Shown: positions 9,881-18,390, counted from the stretch's first letter. The stretch is 43,151 nt of DNA from an uncultured Opitutia bacterium (GCA_903820035.1 CAIJFT010000180.1:1-43151); one strand, 5' to 3'. Made by a program: numbers and translations. Notes: generated by a model from the sequence alone, not told the origin.

Positions 9881-9911
9881 CCGTTCCTCCGCCGTCGCGG
9901 ATCCCTTGCCT

Positions 9912-10373
9912 ATGAAACGCACGCTTGCCGCCCTCCTGTTCGCCCTGTGCCTCGTCCCACCGGGCGTCCGCGCGGAAAACGAAGCCGCCGTGACCGCTGT
10001 TCGCGCCGCGGATGACGCGCGGGTGGCCGCCACGATCGCCGCGGATCGCGCAAGGCTCGAGGCGCTCTACTCGGACGAACTCTACTACGCCCACTCCAGC
10101 GGCAAGGTCGACGACAAGGCCGAGCATCTTGCGGGCCTCGCGAAACGCAGCAACGCGTACGAGAAGTTTGACTACCGGACGCGCGAGTTTCGCGTCATCG
10201 GTCCCGGCCTCGTCCAAATGACGGGGCGCGTGCTCATTCATTCCCGCAATGCGAAGGGCCCGACCCGGAATGATGTGAACTTCCTCGCGGTCTGGCGCGA
10301 GGAGCAGGGCCAGTGGCGATTGCTCGCCTGGCAGGCCTGCAAGAATCCCCTCCCCGACGGCACGCCGAAATAG
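9912..10373 (+). CDS. Small secreted NTF2-like (DUF4440/SnoaL-type) protein
   Basis: A 153-residue protein with a signal peptide (MKRTLAALLFALCLVPPGVRAE). The cone-shaped NTF2-like fold is suggested by a first helix with DDARVAATIAADRARLEALYSDELYYAHSSG, then the strand-rich YRTREFRVIGPGLVQMTGRV and the terminal VWREEQGQWRLLAWQ. Members of this group often bind small molecules or assist enzymes; few have a known activity. It lies 31 bp after the sulfatase and 80 bp before the PL6 lyase, so it is probably co-expressed and acts in the periplasm or on the surface. The start at 9912 is set by the signal peptide. Its precise role in the locus is unknown. Confidence 0.8.
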   Translation: MKRTLAALLFALCLVPPGVRAENEAAVTAVRAADDARVAATIAADRARLEALYSDELYYAHSSGKVDDKAEHLAGLAKRSNAYEKFDYRTREFRVIGPGLVQMTGRVLIHSRNAKGPTRNDVNFLAVWREEQGQWRLLAWQACKNPLPDGTPK

Positions 10374-10453
10374 CGGCGCATTGTCCGGCACGGCAAACCA
10401 ACGACGGCGGCGAACCGCCTCCGCCCCAAAAACCCGATCTCCTCGAGCTACTC

Positions 10454-11974
10454 ATGACGTCATCCCGTTTGTTTACTGTGACCGCCGCCCTGGCCGCTTC
10501 CCTCCTTGTCTGGAGCGCGCTGCCCGGACAACTGCGCGCGCGGGAGCTGTTGCTCGCGGGGCCGGCGGAGTTGTCCGCAGCCCTGAAAGCCGCCCGTCCC
10601 GGCGACATTCTGACCCTCAAGAACGGAACATGGCAGGATGCCAGTCTGGTGGTCGCGAAGGGCGGCGCGGCCGACCGGCCGGTTGAAATCAGGGCCGAGA
10701 GCCCGGGCGGCGTGACGTTGAGCGGTCAATCCTCCCTGACGGTGAACGCCGCGTACGTGACGGTCGACGGCCTGTTGTTTCAGGGCGGCGCGATCGAGCG
10801 GGGCGCCGTGATCCAGTTCAACTCCCACCACGGCACCGTGCGCAACACGGCGATTATCGACTACAATCCCGCGGCCTTTGCCACGGAGTACTACTGGGTG
10901 TTCTTCAACGGCAACGACAACGTAGTCGATCGCTGCTATTTCAAGGGGAAGAACAATCTGCAGCCACTGATCGGCAACGCCATTGAGGACAGTCGCCGCA
11001 ATTCCGTGACGCGGTCCTATTTCAAGAACATCCCCCACGTCGAAAAAGTAAACGGCCGGGAAATCATCCGCGTCTGGGGTTCGGGCAAAATTGAGGAGCG
11101 CGATGACGACGGCGCCTACTTCACCATCGCGGACAACCTGTTCGACCACGCCGACGGCGAAGGCACGGAAACGATCTCCCTCAAGTCGAACCACAACGTG
11201 GTGAAAAACAACACGGTCATCGCCACCCGCGGCGGCATCAACATTCGCCGCGGCAACTTCAATCGCGTCACCGACAACATTGTCCTCGGGCAGGGCGTCG
11301 AAGGCGCCCACGGCCTGCGGATGTCCGGCCGCGACAACGTCGTCCAGGGCAATTTCGTCTCGGGCGTCGACTACGGCATCCGCGTTTCGTGCGGCGAGTA
11401 CATCGCGGACGCGCTGACGTCGAGCTACGCGCCCGACGTGAAACCGAACGGTCGCCGCACCGCGCAGGTTCGCATTCCCACCTACCCTCAGGTCCTTCGC
11501 CTGCATTTGGCCAATAATACGATCGTGGGCTGTTCCGGGGCCGACATGGAAATCGGTTCGGATTACCGCAAACATTGGCCGGAGTCCCAACAAGTACTCC
11601 TGCCGGAGGACTGCGTGATTCGGGATAACCGCATTGTCCGCCCGGCGCTCGGCGAATCGGTTATCGTCACCTTCGCCGACCGCAGTCCGCCGCTCGATCG
11701 CTTCACGTTCAAGCCGAACCGCTATGCGAACAACGTCCTCGTCGGGCACGGCACCCTTGCCGGCGCCGCGCGCGACGGGTTCCTGATTCAGGATATACCG
11801 GCGGATTGGAAAGAGTCGCAGGAAAGCAAATCACTCCAGCCCCTTACGCCCGCCGACGTCGGACCCGCGTGGATCGTGACCCGGCGCCAGAGCGGCGATT
11901 TGACCATCGAGGACGCCCCTTCAGGCCCGCCCACTGGACCAACCGAATCCAAAAAGAAAAAGAAGAAGCGTTAG
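10454..11974 (+). CDS. Polysaccharide lyase family 6 (chondroitinase B / alginate lyase type)
   Basis: A 506-residue secreted beta-helix lyase that cleaves 4-linked uronate polysaccharides by beta-elimination. After a signal peptide (1 to about 30) come the PL6 opening AALKAARPGDILTLKNGTW and repeated beta-helix turns. The catalytic pair appears as Lys244 in ISLKSNHN and Arg265 in NIRRGNFN. Their 21-residue spacing equals that of the Lys250/Arg271 pair of Pedobacter chondroitinase B, as I recall it. The acidic EGTE just before Lys244 fits the calcium ligands. The family contains alginate lyases and dermatan-sulfate lyases; the surrounding iduronate-sulfatase-like genes favour a sulfated glycan, which is inference. 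The protein ends in SKKKKKKR, an unusual basic tail. The ATG at 10454 starts the signal peptide. Conserved downstream parts include NNTIVGCSGADMEIG. Confidence 0.92.
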   Translation: MTSSRLFTVTAALAASLLVWSALPGQLRARELLLAGPAELSAALKAARPGDILTLKNGTWQDASLVVAKGGAADRPVEIRAESPGGVTLSGQSSLTVNAAYVTVDGLLFQGGAIERGAVIQFNSHHGTVRNTAIIDYNPAAFATEYYWVFFNGNDNVVDRCYFKGKNNLQPLIGNAIEDSRRNSVTRSYFKNIPHVEKVNGREIIRVWGSGKIEERDDDGAYFTIADNLFDHADGEGTETISLKSNHNVVKNNTVIATRGGINIRRGNFNRVTDNIVLGQGVEGAHGLRMSGRDNVVQGNFVSGVDYGIRVSCGEYIADALTSSYAPDVKPNGRRTAQVRIPTYPQVLRLHLANNTIVGCSGADMEIGSDYRKHWPESQQVLLPEDCVIRDNRIVRPALGESVIVTFADRSPPLDRFTFKPNRYANNVLVGHGTLAGAARDGFLIQDIPADWKESQESKSLQPLTPADVGPAWIVTRRQSGDLTIEDAPSGPPTGPTESKKKKKKR

Positions 11975-12013
11975 CCGCGAAAGAGCCACGACGCCTTACC
12001 ACAGCCCTTCATC

Positions 12014-13570
12014 ATGAAAGCACTCTTCCACCAACTCCTCTTTGCCATCGCCGCTGTCGGGCTAGTCCGCGGCGCCGATTCTTCCCCGACCCGACCCAAC
12101 ATTCTGTTCATCGCCGTCGATGACCTGCGGCCGGAATTCGGCGCCTATGGGGCGGACTACATCAAGAGCCCCAACCTCGACCGCCTCGCCCGGGAGGGCA
12201 TGACGTTCCGCCGCGCCTATTGTCAGCAGGCCGTTTGCTCCCCCACCCGTTCAAGCCTTTTGACCGGCACCCGGCCGGACACCACGAAAGTGTGGGATCT
12301 CGTCACGCATTTCCGCGACGCCTTGCCGAACGTCGTGACGCTCCCGCAGCACTTCAAGGAACACGGCTACTTTGTCCAAGGCATGGGCAAAATCTACCAC
12401 GGGAGTTTGGATGACCCCCGCAGCTGGACCGTGCCCTGGGCCACGCCCCTTGCCGACACCTACGCGCTGCCGGAAAACGTCCAACTCAACGCGCGCCGCT
12501 ATGGCCTTGATCCCGACGACGCACCGGGCGCGCGCAAGGCGAAGGCCAAAGGCCAGGCCAAGGCGAAAAAGGCCGCGGCAACCGATCCCGATGCGACCCC
12601 GGCGCAAAAAAACATCCGTGGCCCGGCCTACGAGGGCGCCGATGTCCCGGACAACACCTTTCAGGATGGCAAAGTCGCCGAACTCGCGCTCACGACGCTC
12701 CGCGAGATGAGCCAGAAGAAGGAACCGTTCTTCCTCGCCGTGGGCTTCATCAAGCCGCACCTGCCGTTCATCGCGCCGAAGAAATACTGGGACCTCTACG
12801 ATCCCGCGCAGATCAAACTCGCCCCGAATTCGTTCCGCCCGAAGGACGCGCCCGACTATGCGATTTTGGACGGCGGCGAACTGCGCAACTATCACGGGAT
12901 TCCAGATGGTCATGTCCCCGACGATCTCGCCCGCCAGCTCAAGCACGGCTATTACGCGGCGATCAGTTACATGGACGCCCAAGTCGGCAAGGTGCTCGCC
13001 GAACTCGACCGCCTGGATCTGCGCAAGAACACGATCGTCATCCTCTGGGGCGACCACGGCTGGAAACTCGGCGAGCACGATGCCTGGTGTAAACACAGCA
13101 ACTGCGAGAACGACACCAACACCGCGCTCCTGTTGTCCGTCCCCGGCATGAAACAACGCGGGGCGCAAACCCAAGGGATTGTCGAGTTTGTCGACATCTA
13201 CCCGACGCTGGCCGAACTGGCCGGCCTGCCGCTGCCCAGCCACCTCGAAGGGATCAGTTTCAAACCGTTGCTCGACGATCCGACCCGCCGGTGGAAGTCC
13301 GCCGCCTTCAGCCAATATCCGCGGACGGCCGGCAAATCGGCCCTCGGCGCGCTGATGGGTTACGCGATGTGCACCGAGCGCTATCGCTTCGTGGTCTGGG
13401 TGGCGCGCGACGACCACCGCAAGGTCGACGCGATCGAGCTCTACGATCATCAAACCGACCCGCAGGAAAACACCAATATCGCCAAAATCCCCGCGAACGC
13501 CGCGCTTGTCGCCCAGCTCATGGCGCAATGGCGCCAAGGCTGGCAGGGAGCAAAGCCGGCGGTGAACTGA
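12014..13570 (+). CDS. Secreted sulfatase, iduronate-2-sulfatase-like, first of a tandem pair
   Basis: A 518-residue S1 sulfatase. The signal peptide ends near residue 21. Metal-binding Asp36-Asp37 lie in FIAVDDLRPEFG. The formylglycine motif is C75-SPT-R79 (CxPxR, with Thr rather than the usual Ser). The order VDDLRP, SPNLDRLA, QQAVCSPTR, LTGTRPDTT, then PQHFKEHGYF and GKIYH matches iduronate-2-sulfatase closely. GFIKPHLPF and WGDHGWKLGEHDAW complete the metal site. Residues 171-200 form a Lys/Ala-rich low-complexity insertion (KAKAKGQAKAKKAA). The gene lies 39 bp after the PL6 gene. Its paralogue follows 259 bp later with long stretches of identical residues. A role in removing 2-O-sulfate from uronates fits the lyase but is inferred from family resemblance only. 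Confidence 0.93.
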   Translation: MKALFHQLLFAIAAVGLVRGADSSPTRPNILFIAVDDLRPEFGAYGADYIKSPNLDRLAREGMTFRRAYCQQAVCSPTRSSLLTGTRPDTTKVWDLVTHFRDALPNVVTLPQHFKEHGYFVQGMGKIYHGSLDDPRSWTVPWATPLADTYALPENVQLNARRYGLDPDDAPGARKAKAKGQAKAKKAAATDPDATPAQKNIRGPAYEGADVPDNTFQDGKVAELALTTLREMSQKKEPFFLAVGFIKPHLPFIAPKKYWDLYDPAQIKLAPNSFRPKDAPDYAILDGGELRNYHGIPDGHVPDDLARQLKHGYYAAISYMDAQVGKVLAELDRLDLRKNTIVILWGDHGWKLGEHDAWCKHSNCENDTNTALLLSVPGMKQRGAQTQGIVEFVDIYPTLAELAGLPLPSHLEGISFKPLLDDPTRRWKSAAFSQYPRTAGKSALGALMGYAMCTERYRFVVWVARDDHRKVDAIELYDHQTDPQENTNIAKIPANAALVAQLMAQWRQGWQGAKPAVN

Positions 13571-13829
13571 GCGGGCTCATGCCGTTCAACGTTGGTCGCT
13601 GAAAGCTGGGTCCAAAACCAAAGTGTGGCAGCGCGTTTGAACGTCTGCTTAACCGGAGTCTCCTCCTGAGATTAGTCGCTCAACCCTCTACGTTCCACGG
13701 CACAATCTCGGCTGGGCGGCGGCGGCGGCGCCGCGCACTGCCGCCGCTTTGCCCGGCGCCGTTTAACAGTTCCTCTTTCGTCGGAATCTTGGTTGATTCC
13801 CGCACCGTTCCTTCCGCGCCAACCTTTCC
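13571..13829. other. Intergenic gap between the tandem sulfatases
   Basis: No gene is seen in these 259 bp. A very GC-rich inverted repeat (GGGCGGCGGCGGC pairing imperfectly with GCCGCCGCTTTGCCC) lies at about 13715-13757 and could form a stem-loop. The gap is much longer than other spacings in this gene set, so it may hold a separate promoter or a processing site for the downstream sulfatases. Confidence 0.4.
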
Positions 13830-15377
13830 ATGAAACGCCTGCTGCCCCGCCTTGCCCTGCTCGTACTCACGACCGCTGCGCTCGTTCGCGCCGCCGACCG
13901 CCCCAACGTACTCTTCATCGCCGTCGACGACCTGCGCCCGGAATTCGGCGCGTACGGCGCGGGCTACGTGAAGAGCCCGAACCTCGACCGGATCGCGCGG
14001 GAGGGCATCACCTTCAATCGCTCGTACTGCCAGCAAGCCGTGTGCTCACCCACGCGCTCCAGCCTGCTGACGGGAACGCGTCCGGATACCACCAAGGTTT
14101 GGGACCTCGTGACTCACTTCCGTGCGGCACTGCCCAATGTCGCAACCCTCCCGCAGCACTTCAAGAACCACGGCTACTTTGTGCAGGGCATGGGCAAGAT
14201 TTATCACGGCGGTTTTGATGATCCGGCCTCGTGGTCCGTGCCGTGGCAAACGCCGAAGGCCCCGACCTACGGCCGGGCCGAGAACCTGGCATTCAACCGC
14301 GGGCAGGACGGGGTCGATCCGGACGGCGATCCAAAGGCCACGAAGGGCAAGGGCAAAGGCAAGAAAGCCGCCGCACCGGTCACCGAGAAAAAGGTCAAGA
14401 CCCCCACGCCCAAGAATTCCCGCGGACCGGCCTTTGAAGGCTCCGACGTCCAGGACAACTATTTCCAGGATGGCAAGGTCGCCGAGCTCGCGCTCACGAC
14501 GTTGCGCGAAGTGAGCCAGAAAAAAGAGCCGTTCTTCCTCGCGGTAGGCTTCATCAAACCGCACCTGCCGTTCATCTCCCCGCAGAAATACTGGGATCTT
14601 TATAATCCCGCCGACATCAAGCTGGCGCCGAATAAATTCCGCCCCAAGGACGCCCCGGATTACGCCATTCAGCCCGGCGGTGAACTGCGCAACTATCGTG
14701 ATATCCCGGAGGGCTCGATCCCGGACGACGTGGCCCGCCAGCTGAAGCACGGCTATTACGCGGCGATCAGTTACATGGACGCCCAGGTTGGCAAAGTACT
14801 CGATGAACTCGACCGCCTCGACCTGCGCAAAAATACCATCGTCATCCTCTGGGGCGACCACGGCTGGAAACTCGGCGAGCACGACGCTTGGTGCAAACAC
14901 AGCAACTGCGAAAACGACACCAACACCGCCCTCCTCCTCTCCGTCCCCGGCATGAAGCAGCGCGGGGTGAAAACCAACTCGATCGTCGAATTCGTCGATG
15001 TCTATCCGACGCTCGCCGACCTTGCTGGCCTGCCGCTGCCCAGCCATTTGGAAGGACTGAGCTTCCGCCCGTTGGTGGATGACCCGCAGCGCCCCTGGAA
15101 GCAGGCGGCGTTCAGCCAATATCCGCGGCCCGGCGGCAAGTCCGGCAGCGGGCCGCTGATGGGCTACGCCATGCGGACCGACCGGTACCGGTTCGTGGTT
15201 TGGGTCGGCCGCGAAAACCATAGCAAGATCGACGCCATCGAACTTTACGACCATCAGGTCGACCCGCAGGAGAACCAAAACCTTGCGAAGCGCCCCGAGC
15301 ATAAAGCCCTCGTCGAAAAACTCATGGGGCAGTGGCGAGCCGGCTGGCAAGGCAACGGCCCGCTCGCGGCGAAGTGA
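13830..15377 (+). CDS. Secreted sulfatase, iduronate-2-sulfatase-like, second of a tandem pair
   Basis: A 515-residue S1 sulfatase paralogous to the gene before it. The signal peptide ends near residue 21 (LVRA). Asp33-Asp34 sit in FIAVDDLRPEFG; the formylglycine motif is C72-SPT-R76; the WGDHGWKLGEHDAW metal site is unchanged. Much of the protein, such as YYAAISYMDAQVGKVL and KHSNCENDTNTALLLSVPG, is identical in both copies, and a 37-39 nt DNA block around the first of these is also identical. This suggests a fairly recent duplication or gene conversion. A Lys-rich insertion is at residues 168-196 (TKGKGKGKKAA and EKKVKTPTPK), at the same place as in its partner but with a different sequence. 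The copies may have divided substrates or sulfate positions; nothing visible proves it. Confidence 0.93.
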   Translation: MKRLLPRLALLVLTTAALVRAADRPNVLFIAVDDLRPEFGAYGAGYVKSPNLDRIAREGITFNRSYCQQAVCSPTRSSLLTGTRPDTTKVWDLVTHFRAALPNVATLPQHFKNHGYFVQGMGKIYHGGFDDPASWSVPWQTPKAPTYGRAENLAFNRGQDGVDPDGDPKATKGKGKGKKAAAPVTEKKVKTPTPKNSRGPAFEGSDVQDNYFQDGKVAELALTTLREVSQKKEPFFLAVGFIKPHLPFISPQKYWDLYNPADIKLAPNKFRPKDAPDYAIQPGGELRNYRDIPEGSIPDDVARQLKHGYYAAISYMDAQVGKVLDELDRLDLRKNTIVILWGDHGWKLGEHDAWCKHSNCENDTNTALLLSVPGMKQRGVKTNSIVEFVDVYPTLADLAGLPLPSHLEGLSFRPLVDDPQRPWKQAAFSQYPRPGGKSGSGPLMGYAMRTDRYRFVVWVGRENHSKIDAIELYDHQVDPQENQNLAKRPEHKALVEKLMGQWRAGWQGNGPLAAK

Positions 15378-15378
15378 C

Positions 15379-15472
15379 CGAGACCATGAACAAGAAGGCC
15401 GGGGAGAGCGGAGAGACAAACGTCTCTGCCTCCACCCGCCCTTCCTGTTTCCCTGGTTTTGCTTTGGTCTCG
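15379..15472. repeat. Long imperfect intra-operon hairpin between sulfatases
   Basis: The 134-bp gap between the third and fourth sulfatases holds a long imperfect inverted repeat. The outer arms CGAGACCA (15379-15386) and TGGTCTCG (15465-15472) are exact complements. The inner arms are purine-rich on the 5' side and pyrimidine-rich on the 3' side and meet at GAGAC-AAAC-GTCTC. The structure resembles two other long hairpins in this window by design rather than by sequence. Confidence 0.6.
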
Positions 15473-15511
15473 AATCCACCGCGGCAGGTGCGACCGCGAA
15501 AAAACCTTCTC

Positions 15512-16933
15512 ATGAAACGACTCATTACCCTCCTGGCCGGCTTGCTCGTCCTACCCTTCGCCGCGCATTCGGCCGCGCCCCACCCCAACGTCCTCTTCAT
15601 CGTCGTCGACGACCTGAACCTCTCCCTTGGTTGTTACGGCAACCGTGACGTCAAATCGCCGAACATCGACCGGCTCGCCGCCCGCGGCGTGCGCTTCGAC
15701 CGCGCCTACGCCCAGTATCCGCTTTGCAATCCGAGCCGCGTCTCATTCCTCAGCGGCCGTCGCCCCGAAACCAGCGGCGTCTACGTCCTCACCATCCCGG
15801 CGCGCAAGGCGCTGCCTGAGGCCATCATGTTGCCGCAGTTCTTCCGGCAACAGGGCTACTTCTCCGCCGGCGCCGGCAAGGTCTACCATAACGCCCGCGG
15901 GAGTGATGCCGCCTCCTGGGACCAGTACCAAGACGGTGACGGCGAGGACGAACAGGAAAAGGCGGCAATCCAGTCGCGCTACGGCGGCGGTGACGGCCGC
16001 CCCCGCTGGCACGTGCTCGACAGCGACGGTTCCAAAATGAGGGACGGCCTCAACGCGACCACCATCCTCAATCAGCTCCGGGAGAAGTCCTCGGCCGGAA
16101 AGTCCTGGTTCCTCGCCGCCGGTTTCCACAAGCCGCACCTGCCCTGGACGGCGCCGAAGCGGTTCTTCGACTTGTATCCAGAAACCGGTATCACCCCGCC
16201 GGCCGAGCCCGCCCTGCAAGGCGTGCCGCCGATCGCCGTCCAAACGGAGTTGTCCGGGTTTGCGCAACCCGACTCGCGCGCCGGCGCGATCCGCGGCTAT
16301 TACGCGTGCATTTCCTACACCGATAGCCAGATCGGCCGCCTGCTCGACGAGCTCGACCGCCGCGAGCTCTGGCGCTCGACGCTCGTCGTGCTCGTGGGCG
16401 ACAACGGTTTTCACCTCGGCGACCACGGCGGCCTGTGGGCCAAACTCAGCGCCTACGACGCCGCCACGCGCGTACCGTTGCTCATCGCCGGCGCCGGCGT
16501 GCCCGCCGGTCGCGTCGTGACGAGCCCGGTGCAATTGCTCGACATCTATCCGACCCTCACCGAACTCGCCGGCTTCCCGGCTCCGGCCGGCCTCGAGGGC
16601 CGCTCACTCACCGCGCTGATGCACGGTCGCGGCGAAGCCAAGCCCGCCTACAGTCTGGTCTACCACTACGACGTTGCCGCCAAGCGCGACGTCGTCGGGC
16701 GCACGGTGATCGACGAACGCTGGCGCTACACGGAATGGGATCAAGGCGCCGCCGGCCGCGAGTTTTACCGGCGGAGCGACGATCCGGCGGAATACATCAA
16801 CCGAGTCGAGGATGCCGCCGTGCTCGCCGACCGTCGCACGGCCGCCGCCCTCTTGCAGCAGTTTCCGCAACCCAAGCCCGGCGCAGCCAACCGCCCGCGG
16901 GCGCTCGATCCGACGGCCAAAGCCGCCAATTAA
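15512..16933 (+). CDS. Secreted S1-family sulfatase, iduronate-2-sulfatase-like
   Basis: A 473-residue sulfatase with a signal peptide ending near residue 20 (AAHSA). Asp33-Asp34 lie in FIVVDDLNLSLGCYG. The formylglycine motif is C72-NPS-R76 in YPLCNPSRVSFLSGRRPET. GFHKPHLPW and VGDNGFHLGDHGGLWAK give the remaining metal-site and active-site segments. It is related to, but clearly distinct from, the tandem pair: it lacks the Lys-rich insertion and has DNG rather than DHG in the metal site. It is last in the rightward gene set and converges on yraN. The start at 15512 begins the signal peptide, and the codons upstream pass through the hairpin region. It probably acts on the same polysaccharide at a different sulfate or residue. 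Confidence 0.93.
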   Translation: MKRLITLLAGLLVLPFAAHSAAPHPNVLFIVVDDLNLSLGCYGNRDVKSPNIDRLAARGVRFDRAYAQYPLCNPSRVSFLSGRRPETSGVYVLTIPARKALPEAIMLPQFFRQQGYFSAGAGKVYHNARGSDAASWDQYQDGDGEDEQEKAAIQSRYGGGDGRPRWHVLDSDGSKMRDGLNATTILNQLREKSSAGKSWFLAAGFHKPHLPWTAPKRFFDLYPETGITPPAEPALQGVPPIAVQTELSGFAQPDSRAGAIRGYYACISYTDSQIGRLLDELDRRELWRSTLVVLVGDNGFHLGDHGGLWAKLSAYDAATRVPLLIAGAGVPAGRVVTSPVQLLDIYPTLTELAGFPAPAGLEGRSLTALMHGRGEAKPAYSLVYHYDVAAKRDVVGRTVIDERWRYTEWDQGAAGREFYRRSDDPAEYINRVEDAAVLADRRTAAALLQQFPQPKPGAANRPRALDPTAKAAN

Positions 16934-17066
16934 AACCACGTTCCGCCGCTCCACCGGGACCGGGTGCAGCCACGCGGATGAATCCTACCCTATAGCAATT
17001 CCGGCAATATTGCAGCCGGGTCGTCGCCTCCGGCTCAAACGCGGCTGCAGAATTCGTGGAACCGCG
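16934..17066. other. Convergent intergenic region
   Basis: This 133-bp gap separates the last sulfatase from yraN, which faces it. It contains small dyads (GCAAT...ATTGC near 16996-17012 and CGCGG...CCGCG near 17040-17066) but no stem followed by a T-run on either strand. No terminator can be called with confidence. Confidence 0.35.
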
Positions 17067-17495
17067 CTAGTGCCGGTAACGCTTCGGAAAAAGCGGCACG
17101 TTCTCGAAGTGCCGTACGTCGGCCTGCGCCATTCCCGCGGCCGGCACCTCGACCTCAACAATATCGAACCGGTGCGTGAGCGGCTTCTCCGGCAGACGCG
17201 CCAAATACGCGCCGGACGCCCGCAACAGGGCTTTTTTTTTGCGGGCGTCCACCGCATGATAGCCTTGCACCAAGGCGCCAGCCGCCCGGGTTTTGACCTC
17301 TACAAACACCAGCACGGCACCGTCCGTGGCGACAAGATCGAGCTCATCCCGGCGGTCCTTCGGATTGCGCCAGTTGCGGGCCACAATCCGGAGCCCGCGT
17401 TCCCGCTGTAGCCATACGGCCGCCAAGGCCTCCCCTGGCGCCCCGCTGTTATCCCATCGTTTCCCGGACCACCATCGTTTCAGTAACGAGAACAC
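17067..17495 (-). CDS. yraN: YraN/UPF0102 family nuclease-like protein
   Basis: A small cytoplasmic protein with the restriction-endonuclease-like fold of the YraN family. Characteristic segments are [24 protein letters not shown], then the D-E-L-D-L core and VFVEVKTR, which carry the expected acidic and Lys catalytic residues, followed by [16 protein letters not shown]. The biological role of the family is not established. I place the start at GTG 17495 (VFSLLKRWW), ten bases after the stop of the upstream gene and with AGGA upstream. A TTG at 17531 would overlap that gene by 26 nt. The protein ends PLFPKRYRH. It is the last gene of a leftward group headed by smc. Confidence 0.85.
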   Translation of the reverse strand: MFSLLKRWWSGKRWDNSGAPGEALAAVWLQRERGLRIVARNWRNPKDRRDELDLVATDGAVLVFVEVKTRAAGALVQGYHAVDARKKKALLRASGAYLARLPEKPLTHRFDIVEVEVPAAGMAQADVRHFENVPLFPKRYRH

Positions 17496-17505
17496 ACCCC
17501 GCGTC

Positions 17506-18390
17506 CTACGGCTTAGGCACCGTCGCCTCAAGCTCGGCCAGATACCGGCCAGCAGGGGGATAGCCCGGTGTCCGTCGCACCACCTCGCGCGTCAGCATCA
17601 GGGCCAGCCGCATCTCGTCCGCCGCCCGTAACTCCCGCGCAATCTCCAGAATTTTATCCGCCCGATCGCGGTCGCCCGTCAGATAAAGCCGGGCGGCGGC
17701 GATGACCTCGGGAAGATTTCCGGCTGCATGCCCCTTGTGGAGCATGGCGAGGTGGGTGGCGGCTTCGTCGCGCTCGGTCGCGGGCGGCGTGGTGCGCCCC
17801 GGCGGAGCCTTGGCTGAATCCGTCCGCGCCATGGGCTCTGATTGACCCGCGAGCGGGCTCGCCCTCCGCGCCGGCAGCCAGTCCTCCAGCAGCGCGTGCG
17901 CCGGAGCGAAGCCCGGCGTCCGGCTGACAATCTCCTTCACCAAGGCAATCGCCGAGGACTTTTCGTCCCACGCATACATTTCCCGGGCGAGGCTGAGCAG
18001 TCGCAGCGAGCGCACGTCGTCGCCGTTGAGGTACAAACGCGCCGCGTTCAGCGCGCCGGCCGGATCATTCTGGCTGCGGCAAATCTGGATCTGCGCCAAC
18101 CGCAACTCCCCCGCCCGCCGCACCAACCACTCGGGTTCGTTCCGCAAGGCCTGCAGCTGCTGGATATGCCGTGCGGCTTCAGGCCACCGCTGGGTCTGCA
18201 CCAATTCATCGAGCCGCCCGAAGAAAACCCGCTCGGCCACCGAGGGCCCCGCGGAAGCGTCCACGGGTTCTTCGGCCCCGGAGAGTAACGCCAGACCGCC
18301 GGTGAAAATAAAACCCGCTAAGGCAAGGACTCGACCAACCCGCACCCACTGCGTCGCGCCTGAAAATCCGTCTGCGCGGCGCGGGGTCAT
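17506..18390 (-). CDS. Secreted or membrane-anchored protein with two internal repeats, translationally coupled to smc
   Basis: I do not recognise a named family for this 294-residue protein. A hydrophobic segment at about residues 20-38 ([19 protein letters not shown]) suggests a signal peptide or single membrane anchor. The body is helical and TPR-like and contains two clear copies of a roughly 58-residue repeat. The first begins [10 protein letters not shown] and reaches [20 protein letters not shown]. The second begins [10 protein letters not shown] and reaches [21 protein letters not shown] Pro/Ala-rich linker separates them. The ATG shares its A with the last base of the smc stop (TGATG), which points to coupled translation. 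Such repeat proteins usually mediate protein contacts, so a link to the cell envelope or to chromosome biology is possible but unproven. Confidence 0.75.
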   Translation of the reverse strand: MTPRRADGFSGATQWVRVGRVLALAGFIFTGGLALLSGAEEPVDASAGPSVAERVFFGRLDELVQTQRWPEAARHIQQLQALRNEPEWLVRRAGELRLAQIQICRSQNDPAGALNAARLYLNGDDVRSLRLLSLAREMYAWDEKSSAIALVKEIVSRTPGFAPAHALLEDWLPARRASPLAGQSEPMARTDSAKAPPGRTTPPATERDEAATHLAMLHKGHAAGNLPEVIAAARLYLTGDRDRADKILEIARELRAADEMRLALMLTREVVRRTPGYPPAGRYLAELEATVPKP

